Made by a program: the position numbers and the translations under genes. Below, piece after piece: positions 36,298 through 45,530 of a DNA stretch of 64,000 bases (position 1 is its first letter; each line of letters opens with the position of its first letter). The notes beneath the pieces were generated by a model. It saw nothing but the letters and a program-made list of their open reading frames with translations, was not told the DNA's origin and did no database searches. Source of the stretch: G963677325 sp963677325. GTDB taxonomy: Bacteria; Bacteroidota; Bacteroidia; Bacteroidales; Prolixibacteraceae. Location: assembly GCA_963677325.2 (NCBI GenBank), contig CAXXGM010000007.1:62001-126000 (forward strand). The letters are read 5' to 3'.

Positions 36298-37551
36298 TCA
36301 TTTCTTAATTTCTTTTGCGTCCACGATGCGGTAGAGTTTGTCGGAGCGGCGAAGTTTCTCAGTGAAGGGAATTGAGCAATAAACTCCTTTTTGGGCTTCA
36401 TTTACAGGATTCAGCTCTACCCTGATTTCTTCGACCACTGTTTCGATGACTCCCGTGCTGGGGCCGGTGATCAGAATTTCATCACCGACTTTCAGGCTTC
36501 CCGTTTCTATTTTAATCTCAGCCACCCCAAGGTTATTGAAGAAATTGGTGATTTTCCCGGTATAGATCTTTCTCTTTGTGGCCAGTGAGCCGTAATTGCT
36601 GCTCCATTCACCCAATCGCTGTCCAAGATAATAGCCGTCCCAAAAGCCTCGGTTAAAGACGGTCGCCAGTTTTTTATCCCAGGCCTGTATCTTATCTTCA
36701 TTAAAAGTACCGTCAAAATAAGCATCTACGGCCTGATGATAACATTCCACGACGGTTTTCACGTATTCGGGACCTCGGGCGCGGCCTTCGATCTTCAGTA
36801 CAGAGACACCAGCATCAAGTATTTTGTTCAGAAAATGAATGGTTTTCAAATCTTTGGGAGACATGAGGTATTCATTGTCCACTTCAATCTCCTGACCAGT
36901 CTCTTTGTCGGTTAAAATATAACTCCTCCTGCACGTCTGGATGCAGGCGCCCCTGTTTGCAGAATAATTGGTGTTGGATAAGGATAAGTAGCACTTCCCT
37001 GAAATCGCCATACACAAAGCGCCATGAACAAACATCTCCAGACGGATCAGGTTCCCGGAAGGGCCCCTTAAATCGTTCTCCACAATCTTTTTAGCAATGA
37101 CAGCAACCTTGTCAAGAGTCATTTCACGAGCCAGAACCATTACATCGGCGAACCGAGAGTAAAATCTCACCGCCTCGTAATTGGTAATATTCACCTGAGT
37201 GGACATGTGGACCTCGATGCCTGTTTCACGGCACTTCATCATGACAGCCATGTCGGCAGCGATTACAGCGGTTATGTGGGCTTCTTTTGCTGCTGTGAGA
37301 ATGTTGTCGAGGGTTTCGAATTCCTCGTCAAAAACGCCTGTATTGAGAGTGATATAGGTTTTTACTCCTGCTTCTTTACAGCGGGAGCTTATTTCTTTTA
37401 AATCATCGAGTGTAAAGTGGCTGGCGGAGCGCGACCTCATGTTCAGGTGTTCAACGCCCAAATATACGGATCCGGCGCCCGCCTGAATTGCGGCCATCAG
37501 GGATTCGTAGGACCCCACCGGCGCCATTATTTCTATTTGTTCTCTTGTCAT
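36298..37551 (-). CDS. U32 family peptidase-like protein
   Basis: A 417-residue member of peptidase family U32. The start EIMAPVGSYESLMAAIQAGAGSVYLG is the family N-terminus. The region FVHGALCMAISGKCYLS followed by GACIQTCRRSY carries the four cysteines typical of the group, which in related RNA hydroxylation factors hold an iron-sulphur cluster. Members include collagenase-like PrtC and the tRNA/rRNA hydroxylation proteins TrhP and RlhA. I infer an RNA-modification role rather than proteolysis. Confidence 0.88.
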   Translation of the reverse strand: MTREQIEIMAPVGSYESLMAAIQAGAGSVYLGVEHLNMRSRSASHFTLDDLKEISSRCKEAGVKTYITLNTGVFDEEFETLDNILTAAKEAHITAVIAADMAVMMKCRETGIEVHMSTQVNITNYEAVRFYSRFADVMVLAREMTLDKVAVIAKKIVENDLRGPSGNLIRLEMFVHGALCMAISGKCYLSLSNTNYSANRGACIQTCRRSYILTDKETGQEIEVDNEYLMSPKDLKTIHFLNKILDAGVSVLKIEGRARGPEYVKTVVECYHQAVDAYFDGTFNEDKIQAWDKKLATVFNRGFWDGYYLGQRLGEWSSNYGSLATKRKIYTGKITNFFNNLGVAEIKIETGSLKVGDEILITGPSTGVIETVVEEIRVELNPVNEAQKGVYCSIPFTEKLRRSDKLYRIVDAKEIKK

Positions 37552-37906
37552 CAGGGGGCAAATTTAAGGAAAATAGGTAAATATCATTATCATTGTCATT
37601 TGCTTCGGTTCTCTTCCCCTGTTCTTAACTATGCAAACACCGATGGTGAAAAAGAAAACAGAGATAGAAGAGCATAATAAAAAAAGAATAAATGGGTAAA
37701 CTATGTCTACCATATAATTGAATAGAATTACAAAAAAAATAATAAATGTTATATTTGAAAGTTTAAAATTTTTATAATTGAAAACAATATAGAGTTGTCT
37801 TTAGGTTCATTGTAAATATATAAGGCGGATATTTTGAGAATAGAGTTTTATATAATGAAAATACGGTAAACATACGGAAATTTTATGTGCTACATTAAAA
37901 AGAGAC
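37552..37906. other. AT-rich gap before the orphan 430-residue gene
   Basis: No gene seen. TATATTTG at 37750-37757 fits the -7 promoter box, but no -33 box stands at the right distance. Confidence 0.35.
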
Positions 37907-39199
37907 ATGTCGGACCATAAATTAGATATTGGAATCAATTTCATTGACGGGATAAATAAACTCGGATCGATTTTAGGATATCATACTCAAACGGAAAAAC
38001 TTGTTGACATGATAAAACGTAATTCTCCGGCAGTCGATTTGGCATGGTTTAAAGAAGAAAATCAGAAATTTCCATTGTTTATATTTGAAGTTGAAAGTTC
38101 TGCTACTAATGGGATGACATATAACCCAATGAAAGTATTTTCAAAGAAAAATGAGAAATTTGAAAAACCATTATTCTTTTTTCAATTAGTATTAAGTGGC
38201 GGACAAGATTCTTCTCGTATTGACGATCTAAGAGAAACTTATGGAACATACAATTATCGAATCTATCGTGTTTCGACATACGAAAGTCAGAGTTTTTTGT
38301 TTGATATTTTAGAACAACATCGACAAATTTCTCAGAATTTAGATGTTATTCAATTGATTCGATTTTTATTTGAATCTAAATGGATTGATTTTGATTTGTT
38401 TTCTCTAACAAATCATATTGAGTCATTGGATTTCGAAAAAGAAAGTGGGTTACTTTTAAGTTCTTATATTTTCTTAGCAAGTCATTATAAAGAATTAATA
38501 CCAATAACCGTCGGATATCTCAGAAAGATACATACTGATTTCTATTCAAATCTAAATAAAGTTAGATATAGCAGTTATATGGGGAGCACTTGGTGCTTTC
38601 CAATTCATCTTGGCATTATTTATGCAAGCACTGAAGATTTATATACAAAGGATAAAGCTTTAAATCAATTGAAATATTGGCAAAATAATAAACAGCATTT
38701 GTCCATGATTGGTCCACATTTCGGTTTATCTCAGGATTATGATGAGTTCATAATTTGGGGTGCGGGTGGATTGTTTGGAGTACTATCCTCTTTATTTTAT
38801 GATAATAATGCACGCCTTTATTTTGCCAATCAGTTGAAAAAGATTATTGATGAAACAAAGCTAGAATATAAAATTCCAAATCTATTATGGTTACTTCATA
38901 TTATACCACCAATAGAAGAAAGTAAAAGCTTTTTCGAGTATGTCATCAGAATAATAAAAGAAATCGGCAGTTTTTCATTAGAATCATTTTGGAATCCTCC
39001 ATTTCTTAATCATGATGAAGATTATATCGATTTATTTATACAAAAATCTGATAGCATTTTTGATTTTCAAGATTATATTAAATTAATAAACGGGAAACAA
39101 AGACGAGACAATATGTTGGGAATACAAATAGCATGTAGCTTATTGACCAATGACTACTACGATGAAGAAATGAATAAGAATATAATATCAACAATTTAA
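37907..39199 (+). CDS. Unassigned protein with possible PD-(D/E)XK-like N-terminal domain
   Basis: A 430-residue protein I do not recognise. Residues 41-100 read like a restriction-endonuclease-like fold: a strand with AVDLAWF (Asp44), a turn, then PLFIFEVESS with Glu61 and Glu63, a helix, then a strand FFFQLVLSG. That is D-x16-E-x-E in place of the classical D-xn-(D/E)-x-K, so an active site is plausible but unproven. The remaining 300 residues look helical and rich in aromatic and Ile/Asn residues. Codon use is more AT-biased than its neighbours (U32, topoisomerase IV). No methyltransferase or other partner is adjacent. It could be a solitary defence or DNA-processing gene. Confidence 0.5.
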   Translation: MSDHKLDIGINFIDGINKLGSILGYHTQTEKLVDMIKRNSPAVDLAWFKEENQKFPLFIFEVESSATNGMTYNPMKVFSKKNEKFEKPLFFFQLVLSGGQDSSRIDDLRETYGTYNYRIYRVSTYESQSFLFDILEQHRQISQNLDVIQLIRFLFESKWIDFDLFSLTNHIESLDFEKESGLLLSSYIFLASHYKELIPITVGYLRKIHTDFYSNLNKVRYSSYMGSTWCFPIHLGIIYASTEDLYTKDKALNQLKYWQNNKQHLSMIGPHFGLSQDYDEFIIWGAGGLFGVLSSLFYDNNARLYFANQLKKIIDETKLEYKIPNLLWLLHIIPPIEESKSFFEYVIRIIKEIGSFSLESFWNPPFLNHDEDYIDLFIQKSDSIFDFQDYIKLINGKQRRDNMLGIQIACSLLTNDYYDEEMNKNIISTI

Positions 39200-39405
39200 A
39201 ATAATTTGCACATATAACTCCGTGATTCTTCGTGTCTCCGCGGTAAATATTTCGGGAAAAATAACTACTTTTGCATCTGCATTTTATAGCCATAGTCAAA
39301 TAGTTTTATCCGAATAGATATCAACCGTCATCTGTTGATTACTCTTTCCTTTAGCCTGATAAATAGTTTTCCCAATTTGGTTATATTTGTCCAAAATCAT
39401 TGAAA

Positions 39406-41238
39406 ATGGTACCAGTTTATTCTGAAGAATCGATAAGAACCCTTGATTGGAAGGAACATATCAGGAAACGTCCCGGTATGTACATCGGCAAGCTTGGCGA
39501 CGGCTCTGCTTCCGATGACGGGATCTATGTTCTGTTGAAGGAGGTTCTTGATAACTCGGTGGATGAATTCATGATGGGCAATGGCCGCAAGATTGAGGTC
39601 TCCGTTTCCGATGAATTGATTTCAGTGAGAGATTACGGCCGCGGTATCCCTCTGGGTAAACTGATGGATGTAGCCTCTAAAATGAATACCGGAGCCAAAT
39701 ATGATTCTAAAGTCTTTAAAAAATCAGTAGGTCTTAATGGAGTCGGAATAAAAGCTGTCAATGCCCTTTCGAGTTATTTTTCAATTAAATCATACCGGGA
39801 AGGCCGTTTGAAACAGATTGATTTTTCCAAAGGAGAAGTTCTGCTGGATTACCCGGAGACTGCTACCGAAGAATCCAATGGGACCGTTGTATGTTTCACT
39901 CCAGACAATGCGGTATTTGCGAGATTTCATTTTATTGAGGAATATGTCATTTCGATGCTGAAGAATTACACCTTCCTCAATGCCGGTCTGATCATCCATT
40001 TCAACGGGGAGAAATACTTATCAAAGAACGGATTGTACGATCTGCTTGAGGAGAATCTTTCCCAGGATCCGGTATACCCGATCATCCATCTGAAAGGTGA
40101 GGATATCGAGATGGCCCTGACACACACCAACCAGTATGGTGAAGATTACTATTCCTTTGTAAATGGACAGAATACTCCCCAGGGAGGAACCCATCTTGCT
40201 GCTTTTCGCGAAGCTATTGTAAAAACGATACGAGATTACTACAAAAAGGAATTTGATTCATCCGATATCAGGGCCTCTATAGTGGCTGCTATCAGTATCA
40301 AGGTGGAGGAACCTGTTTTTGAATCACAGACCAAAACAAAACTTGGTTCGAGAGACATGGGGCCGGAAGGCCCTTCCGTCAGGAACTTTATCATGAATTT
40401 TATTCAGAAGGAACTGGATAATTTTCTTCATAAGAATCCACAGACCGCAGATGTTCTATTAAAACGTATCCAGGAATCCGAACGTGAACGCAAAGCCATT
40501 TCAGGGATTCAGAAACTGGCCAAACAAAGGGCTAAAAAGGTAAGCCTGCACAATAAAAAGCTCAGGGACTGCCGTGTTCATTATAATTCCAATCACGAGA
40601 ATAAAGACAACAGTTCTATTTTTATTACAGAGGGTGATTCCGCCAGCGGATCAATCACCAAATCACGTGATGTAAATTACCAGGCTGTATTTAGTCTTCG
40701 CGGAAAACCGCTCAACTCATATGGGCTGACAAAGAAAATTGTTTACGAAAATGAAGAATTTAATCTTTTACAGGCCGCGCTGAATATTGAGGAAGGTATG
40801 GATGAACTTCGTTACAGCAAGGTGATCATTTCTACCGATGCCGACGTCGATGGAATGCACATCCGTTTGCTGCTGATCACTTTCTTTTTGCAATTCTTCC
40901 CCGAATTGATCAGGAAAGGTCATCTTTACATTCTTCAGACTCCCCTGTTCAGGGTCAGGAACAAAAAGAAGACCATTTACTGTTACTCGGAACAGGAACG
41001 TGATCTTGCGGTAAAAGCTCTGGGCGCAAGTCACGAAATCACCCGGTTTAAAGGATTGGGTGAAATTTCTCCCGATGAATTCAAGAATTTTATTGGTGAT
41101 GACATACGGCTCGATCCGGTCATCATGAATAAAAACGAATCCACAACCGATATGCTTGAATTCTATATGGGAAAGAACACCCCCGACCGTCAGGATTTTA
41201 TCATCGATAATCTTCATGTGGAAAAGGATGAGGTGTGA
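39406..41238 (+). CDS. parE: DNA topoisomerase IV subunit B-like ATPase
   Basis: Type IIA topoisomerase ATPase subunit, 610 residues from the ATG at 39406 (an upstream TTG is in frame). GHKL motifs are EVLDNSVDEF, RDYGRGIP and GLNGVGIKAVNALSS; the transducer follows, then a TOPRIM domain with ITEGDSASG and STDADVDGMHIR. The short length and pairing with the downstream A subunit match the second, topoisomerase-IV-type pair of Bacteroidota. -7-like boxes TACTTTTG (about 39267) and TATATTTG (about 39383) lie upstream. Confidence 0.92.
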   Translation: MVPVYSEESIRTLDWKEHIRKRPGMYIGKLGDGSASDDGIYVLLKEVLDNSVDEFMMGNGRKIEVSVSDELISVRDYGRGIPLGKLMDVASKMNTGAKYDSKVFKKSVGLNGVGIKAVNALSSYFSIKSYREGRLKQIDFSKGEVLLDYPETATEESNGTVVCFTPDNAVFARFHFIEEYVISMLKNYTFLNAGLIIHFNGEKYLSKNGLYDLLEENLSQDPVYPIIHLKGEDIEMALTHTNQYGEDYYSFVNGQNTPQGGTHLAAFREAIVKTIRDYYKKEFDSSDIRASIVAAISIKVEEPVFESQTKTKLGSRDMGPEGPSVRNFIMNFIQKELDNFLHKNPQTADVLLKRIQESERERKAISGIQKLAKQRAKKVSLHNKKLRDCRVHYNSNHENKDNSSIFITEGDSASGSITKSRDVNYQAVFSLRGKPLNSYGLTKKIVYENEEFNLLQAALNIEEGMDELRYSKVIISTDADVDGMHIRLLLITFFLQFFPELIRKGHLYILQTPLFRVRNKKKTIYCYSEQERDLAVKALGASHEITRFKGLGEISPDEFKNFIGDDIRLDPVIMNKNESTTDMLEFYMGKNTPDRQDFIIDNLHVEKDEV

Positions 41239-41404
41239 TGTGCTGATTAGTTCATATGCTGATGTGTTGATAAGCCAATTAAATGAAGAACTTTGTGGTG
41301 CTTTGTGTTTAAACTTTGAGAAACTTTGTGAGCTAAATGATCAATAAGGAGGTCATAAGGTTTCACAAAGGGGGGCCAATGTATTATAAACAAACTGTCA
41401 AAAT
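41239..41404. repeat. Word repeats between parE and parC
   Basis: GATGTGCTGAT words (41232-41268) resemble those at 22636, and the ACTTTGTG words (41285-41365) those at 5440 and 10244. The two subunits are therefore separated by repeat DNA, yet are probably co-transcribed. Confidence 0.5.
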
Positions 41405-44053
41405 ATGTTTGAGGAAGGAGATAACAATAAAATAGTGCCAGTACCTTTTGAAGGGGACGGAAAGGAAAATAAAAAGGAACTTCATCACGTCATTTATTTG
41501 TCGTCGATGTATCAGAACTGGTTCCTTGATTATGCATCCTATGTCATTCTCGAGCGGGCTGTGCCCTATGTCAACGATGGACTGAAGCCTGTCCAGCGGC
41601 GTATTCTCCATGCCATGAAACAGATGGATGATGGAAGATATACCAAGGTTGCCAATATTATTGGTCAGACCATGATGTATCATCCCCATGGCGACGCTTC
41701 CATTGGTGATGCTCTTGTCCAGCTCGGACAAAAGGAACTGCTGATCGACATGCAGGGTAATTGGGGCAATATTCTTACCGGAGACGGCGCTGCTGCTCCT
41801 AGGTATATCGAAGCCCGGCTTTCAAAATTTGCTCTTGAGATCCTGTTTAACGCCAAGACTACCAAATGGCAGCTTTCTTACGATGGCCGAAACAGGGAAC
41901 CCGTTACTCTTCCTGTGAAATTCCCACTGTTGGTTGCGCAAGGAGTGGAAGGGATAGCAGTTGGCCTTGCATCCAAAATCCTTCCCCACAATTTCAATGA
42001 AATTCTTGATGCCTGTGTCGCCTACCTGAAAGAAGAAAATTTCGAACTTTACCCTGATTTCCCTACGGGAGGTTATATTGACATTTCGAAATACAATGAC
42101 GGGCTGCGGGGCGGAGCCGTGAAAATCAGGGCTAAGATTGAGAAACAGGACAACAAGACTCTTGTAATCACAGACATACCTTTTGGGAGAACGACCTCAT
42201 CTTTGATTGAATCGATTGTAAAGGCCAATGAGAAGGGGAAAATTAAAGTTAAAAAGATCGACGACAACACGGCTCAGAATGTGGAGATTGTTATCCAACT
42301 GATGCCGGGAATCAGTTCCGATAAAACCATCGATGCCCTTTACGCCTTTACCGATTGCGAGGTTTCTATTTCCCCGAATGCCTGTATTGTTGAAGACGAT
42401 AAACCGGGATTCATTACCATAACAGAAATCCTTAAGAAATCTGTTGACAAAACCGTCGAACTCCTCAAACTGGAACTTGAAATAAAGAAATCGGAACTGG
42501 AGGAGCAATGGCATTTTGCTTCATTGGAAAAGATTTTCATCGAAGAACGCATCTACAAGGATAAAGCCTTTGAAAATTCTGCGAACATGGATGAGGCTGT
42601 CAGCCATATTGACATGCGGCTGGAGCCTTTTAAACCAAAGTTTAATCGTGAGATTACCCGTGAGGATATCCTGAAACTGATGGAAATCAAGATGGGCCGA
42701 ATCCTTAAATTCAATACGGACAAAGCCAATGAATTCATCCAAAGCATTGAAGATGAAATTCTGGAGGTCATAAATAATATCAACCATATCATTCCATATT
42801 CGATCAATTGGTTCACCCATTTAAAAACCAAATACGGGAAAGGGAGGGAAAGAAAAACAGAGATCCGCAGCTTTGAAAACATAGAAGCTGCGAAGGTTAT
42901 CGTAGCCAATGAAAAGCTGTACATTGACCGGGAAGAAGGATTTATCGGCACCGGTTTGAAGAAAGCTGAATACGTTTGCGACTGTTCTGATATTGACGAG
43001 ATCATTGTTTTCCGAAAAGACGGGACTTATTTTGTGGCCAAAGTTTCGGAGAAAGCCTTTATCGGCAAAAACATCCTGCATGCCGCTATTTTCAAGCGAA
43101 ACGATACCCGAACGATCTATAACCTGGTGTACAGGGACGGGAAAGCAGGCGCTACCTACATGAAGCGTTTCAGTGTTACGGGGGTGACGCGTGATAAAGA
43201 ATATAACATGACCATGGGAACGGATGGTTCACGGATCCTTTACTTCAGTGCAAATGCAAATGGGGAGGCAGAAGTACTTAGGATCCTCCTCAAACCAAGG
43301 CCAAAGCTTAAAAAACTGGTTGATGAAATTGATATGGCCCAGCTTGCCATCAAAGGAAGGCAGTCGATGGGTAACCTGGTAACGAAAAATGAAGTTCATA
43401 AAATCACACTGAAGGAAAAGGGATTATCAACACTGGGCGGAAGGAAAATATGGTTCGACGAAGATGTACTTCGTTTAAATGCGGACAGCCGTGGTAAATA
43501 TCTCGGGGAGTTCTCGGGCGATGATAAAATATTGGTAATCGACAAGAATGGTTCTTACCAGTTGTATTCCTATGATCTTGAAAATCATTTTGAGAAAGAT
43601 TTTCTGAGTATAGAGAAGTTTAACGGAAGAAAAACCGCTTCTGCTGTTTATTTTGATGCTGAACAGAATTATTACTACCTCAAACGTTTTCAGGTTGAGG
43701 ATAATGGGAATAAATCCTGCCGCTTTATTGGCGAACATCCTGATAATAAATTAATCAATCTTACCTGGGAATCTCATCCAAGATATGAGATTGAATTTGA
43801 AGGTGGAAAAGCAGACCGTGAAAACGAGATTGTTGATGCGACTGAATTCATTGGAATAAAGTCATATAAAGCAAAAGGGAAACGACTTACAACTTTTCCT
43901 ATAAAGGAGATTCACGAGATTGAACCTATTATCAGGGAAGAAGAACAGGAAGTCGAAGAAGAAATAGAACTGATTAATGACATCCCTTTTGAAATTATCC
44001 GCAATAATGAAGATATTGATCCGGACCAGATGGAATTAAATTTTGAGGAATGA
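41405..44053 (+). CDS. parC: DNA topoisomerase IV subunit A-like
   Basis: DNA breakage-rejoining subunit, 882 residues. The catalytic tyrosine is Tyr134 in AAAPRYIEARLS; DGLKPVQRRILHAM and YHPHGDASIGDALV are the conserved winged-helix region, and MMYHPHGDAS corresponds to the quinolone-determining region. The C-terminal half lacks a clear GyrA box and resembles the Bacteroidota topoisomerase IV tail, ending in an acidic stretch (EEEQEVEEEIE). Its stop overlaps the start of aroK by four bases (ATGA), so the genes are translationally coupled. Confidence 0.92.
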   Translation: MFEEGDNNKIVPVPFEGDGKENKKELHHVIYLSSMYQNWFLDYASYVILERAVPYVNDGLKPVQRRILHAMKQMDDGRYTKVANIIGQTMMYHPHGDASIGDALVQLGQKELLIDMQGNWGNILTGDGAAAPRYIEARLSKFALEILFNAKTTKWQLSYDGRNREPVTLPVKFPLLVAQGVEGIAVGLASKILPHNFNEILDACVAYLKEENFELYPDFPTGGYIDISKYNDGLRGGAVKIRAKIEKQDNKTLVITDIPFGRTTSSLIESIVKANEKGKIKVKKIDDNTAQNVEIVIQLMPGISSDKTIDALYAFTDCEVSISPNACIVEDDKPGFITITEILKKSVDKTVELLKLELEIKKSELEEQWHFASLEKIFIEERIYKDKAFENSANMDEAVSHIDMRLEPFKPKFNREITREDILKLMEIKMGRILKFNTDKANEFIQSIEDEILEVINNINHIIPYSINWFTHLKTKYGKGRERKTEIRSFENIEAAKVIVANEKLYIDREEGFIGTGLKKAEYVCDCSDIDEIIVFRKDGTYFVAKVSEKAFIGKNILHAAIFKRNDTRTIYNLVYRDGKAGATYMKRFSVTGVTRDKEYNMTMGTDGSRILYFSANANGEAEVLRILLKPRPKLKKLVDEIDMAQLAIKGRQSMGNLVTKNEVHKITLKEKGLSTLGGRKIWFDEDVLRLNADSRGKYLGEFSGDDKILVIDKNGSYQLYSYDLENHFEKDFLSIEKFNGRKTASAVYFDAEQNYYYLKRFQVEDNGNKSCRFIGEHPDNKLINLTWESHPRYEIEFEGGKADRENEIVDATEFIGIKSYKAKGKRLTTFPIKEIHEIEPIIREEEQEVEEEIELINDIPFEIIRNNEDIDPDQMELNFEE

Positions 44054-44565
44054 GAATCTATCTTATTGGATTCATGGGTTGTGGAAAGTCTACCTTAGGC
44101 AGGAAAATGGCAGGATTAATGAATCTTAGTTTCCTCGATCTGGATAAATATATCGAGGAGCGTTATTTCAAAACCATTCCCCTTATCTTTGAAGAGGAAG
44201 GGGAGAAAGGATTTCGCGAAAAGGAGCGGCATGCCCTTCAGGAAGTTTCCCAATTTGAAAATGTAATCATCGGAACCGGCGGGGGTACCCCCTGTTTCTT
44301 CGATAACATGGAACTGATGAACAAAACAGGAGTTACCCTATACATTTCCCCTGATACGGAAACCCTTGCAAATCGAATTCTTCATTCGAAAACAGAAAGA
44401 CCCCTCGTGGCGGGTAAATCCAGGGAAGAACTGATTCTGTTCATTAATGAAGCCCTCAAAAAGAGGAATCCTCATTATACAAAGGCCAAATTTATTTTCT
44501 CCAATCGAAATGATCTTTCAGCAGAAGCATTAATAGAAGCGATAAAGAACAAAACTGAAGAGTAG
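44050..44565 (+). CDS. aroK: Shikimate kinase
   Basis: Phosphorylates shikimate in the aromatic amino acid pathway. 171 residues; Walker A is GFMGCGKST (residues 7-15), the shikimate site contains LDLDKYIEE, and FREKE and GTGGGTPC follow in the usual order, with the lid region KTERPLVAG. It overlaps parC by four bases. Confidence 0.93.
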   Translation: MRIYLIGFMGCGKSTLGRKMAGLMNLSFLDLDKYIEERYFKTIPLIFEEEGEKGFREKERHALQEVSQFENVIIGTGGGTPCFFDNMELMNKTGVTLYISPDTETLANRILHSKTERPLVAGKSREELILFINEALKKRNPHYTKAKFIFSNRNDLSAEALIEAIKNKTEE

Positions 44566-44734
44566 AATTATTCGATGGGGACGAGAACGCCTCAATCTAT
44601 TTAACCGATTTTTTCAGGTAAAATTCAATCCTGGATCAGTGGATAATTGGTTAAATTAGCAGCTGAATTTGTTTTTGAATTAAGTTTTAGCGAAGTTGAT
44701 TAATTGAAGATAAAATAATTACCTATAAATTTTA

Positions 44735-44742
44735 TATATTTG
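44735..44742 (+). promoter_or_regulatory. -7-like box upstream of PadR gene
   Basis: TATATTTG fits the Bacteroidota -7 consensus 45 bases before the start codon. No -33 TTTG at the expected distance, so this is a weak call. Confidence 0.35.
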
Positions 44743-44786
44743 CCAGATTAAAGATTTAGAACCAATTCCAAAACTAATAAAATTAT

Positions 44787-45119
44787 ATGAAAGGTATCAC
44801 CAATGAACTTATAGGAGCATCGGCCTCCTCGATGATTCTTGCTATTTTGAGAAAGGGCGATAATTATGGCTATGAAATAGTACATAGCATGAAAGAGATG
44901 ACCGACGGTAAACTAAAATGGCAGGAAGCAACCATCTATCCTTTGCTTAAGCAGCTTGAAAAGGAAGGAATGATCACTTCGTACTGGAAAGTAAACCCTG
45001 GGGAAAGAGCCAGAAAGTATTATACAATACAGGAAAAGGGTGTTAATAAACTTTATGAAAATAAAGAAGAATGGAACATGGCCCAGGTCATTTTCGGGAA
45101 ACTATGGAGTTTTGAATGA
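44787..45119 (+). CDS. PadR-family transcriptional regulator
   Basis: A 110-residue winged-helix regulator. The family signature is YGYEIVHSMKE and WQEATIYPLLKQLEKEGMI, with YYTIQEKG in the wing. It is the short form without the long C-terminal dimerisation helix. PadR genes usually sit beside the gene they control, often a DUF1700 membrane protein or a transporter; none is adjacent here, so its target is unclear. Confidence 0.9.
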   Translation: MKGITNELIGASASSMILAILRKGDNYGYEIVHSMKEMTDGKLKWQEATIYPLLKQLEKEGMITSYWKVNPGERARKYYTIQEKGVNKLYENKEEWNMAQVIFGKLWSFE

Positions 45120-45326
45120 TCAATAGAATTAATGAAAGGCATTGAATCAGTGTTGGTTATTAAGAATCATAGATAGTCACTAAAAGTTGGCCATTAAAAG
45201 TCTTTGAATTGATTGATGGCCTCAGAGTAGATCGTTGATGTTAGGTGTCGAGAGCAAAATATTTAATTCATCAAAAGCATTAAATTAAGTTACCCGGTAC
45301 TAAAAATTGATAGCTTATTAACGTAG

Positions 45327-45359
45327 GGTCATTGATAATCATCAATGACCTTTTTGTTT
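45327..45359 (+). terminator. Strong intrinsic terminator
   Basis: GGTCATTGAT and ATCAATGACC form a perfect 10-base stem around AATC, followed by TTTTTGTTT. It reads on the plus strand, 208 bases after the PadR stop. Confidence 0.9.
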
Positions 45360-45422
45360 ATTTGATTGTCTATGTTAATTAGTGGATACTAAATAGAAAT
45401 TTATAGAATAAGTCCTGAAAAG

Positions 45423-45454
45423 TTGGATTAAGATGAGGGATGATTTTATATTTG
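45423..45454 (+). promoter_or_regulatory. Candidate promoter of the phosphoesterase gene
   Basis: TTG (45423-45425) and TATATTTG (45447-45454) are separated by 21 bases, close to the Bacteroidota consensus. It lies about 80 bases before the start codon. Confidence 0.45.
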
Positions 45455-45530
45455 TCGAATTTTTAAATCTCAGCAAGAATATTTTTAATCACCTATTTCA
45501 GAATTTAACAATTGACTTAAAATGATTATA

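Larger units (their letters stand above)
45120..45530. other. Gap after PadR, with a distant terminator and a promoter
   Basis: No frame of note. 208 bases separate the PadR stop from the strong terminator at 45327, so either PadR has a long 3' untranslated region or a small RNA lies here. A promoter for the next gene is at 45423-45454. Confidence 0.45.
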
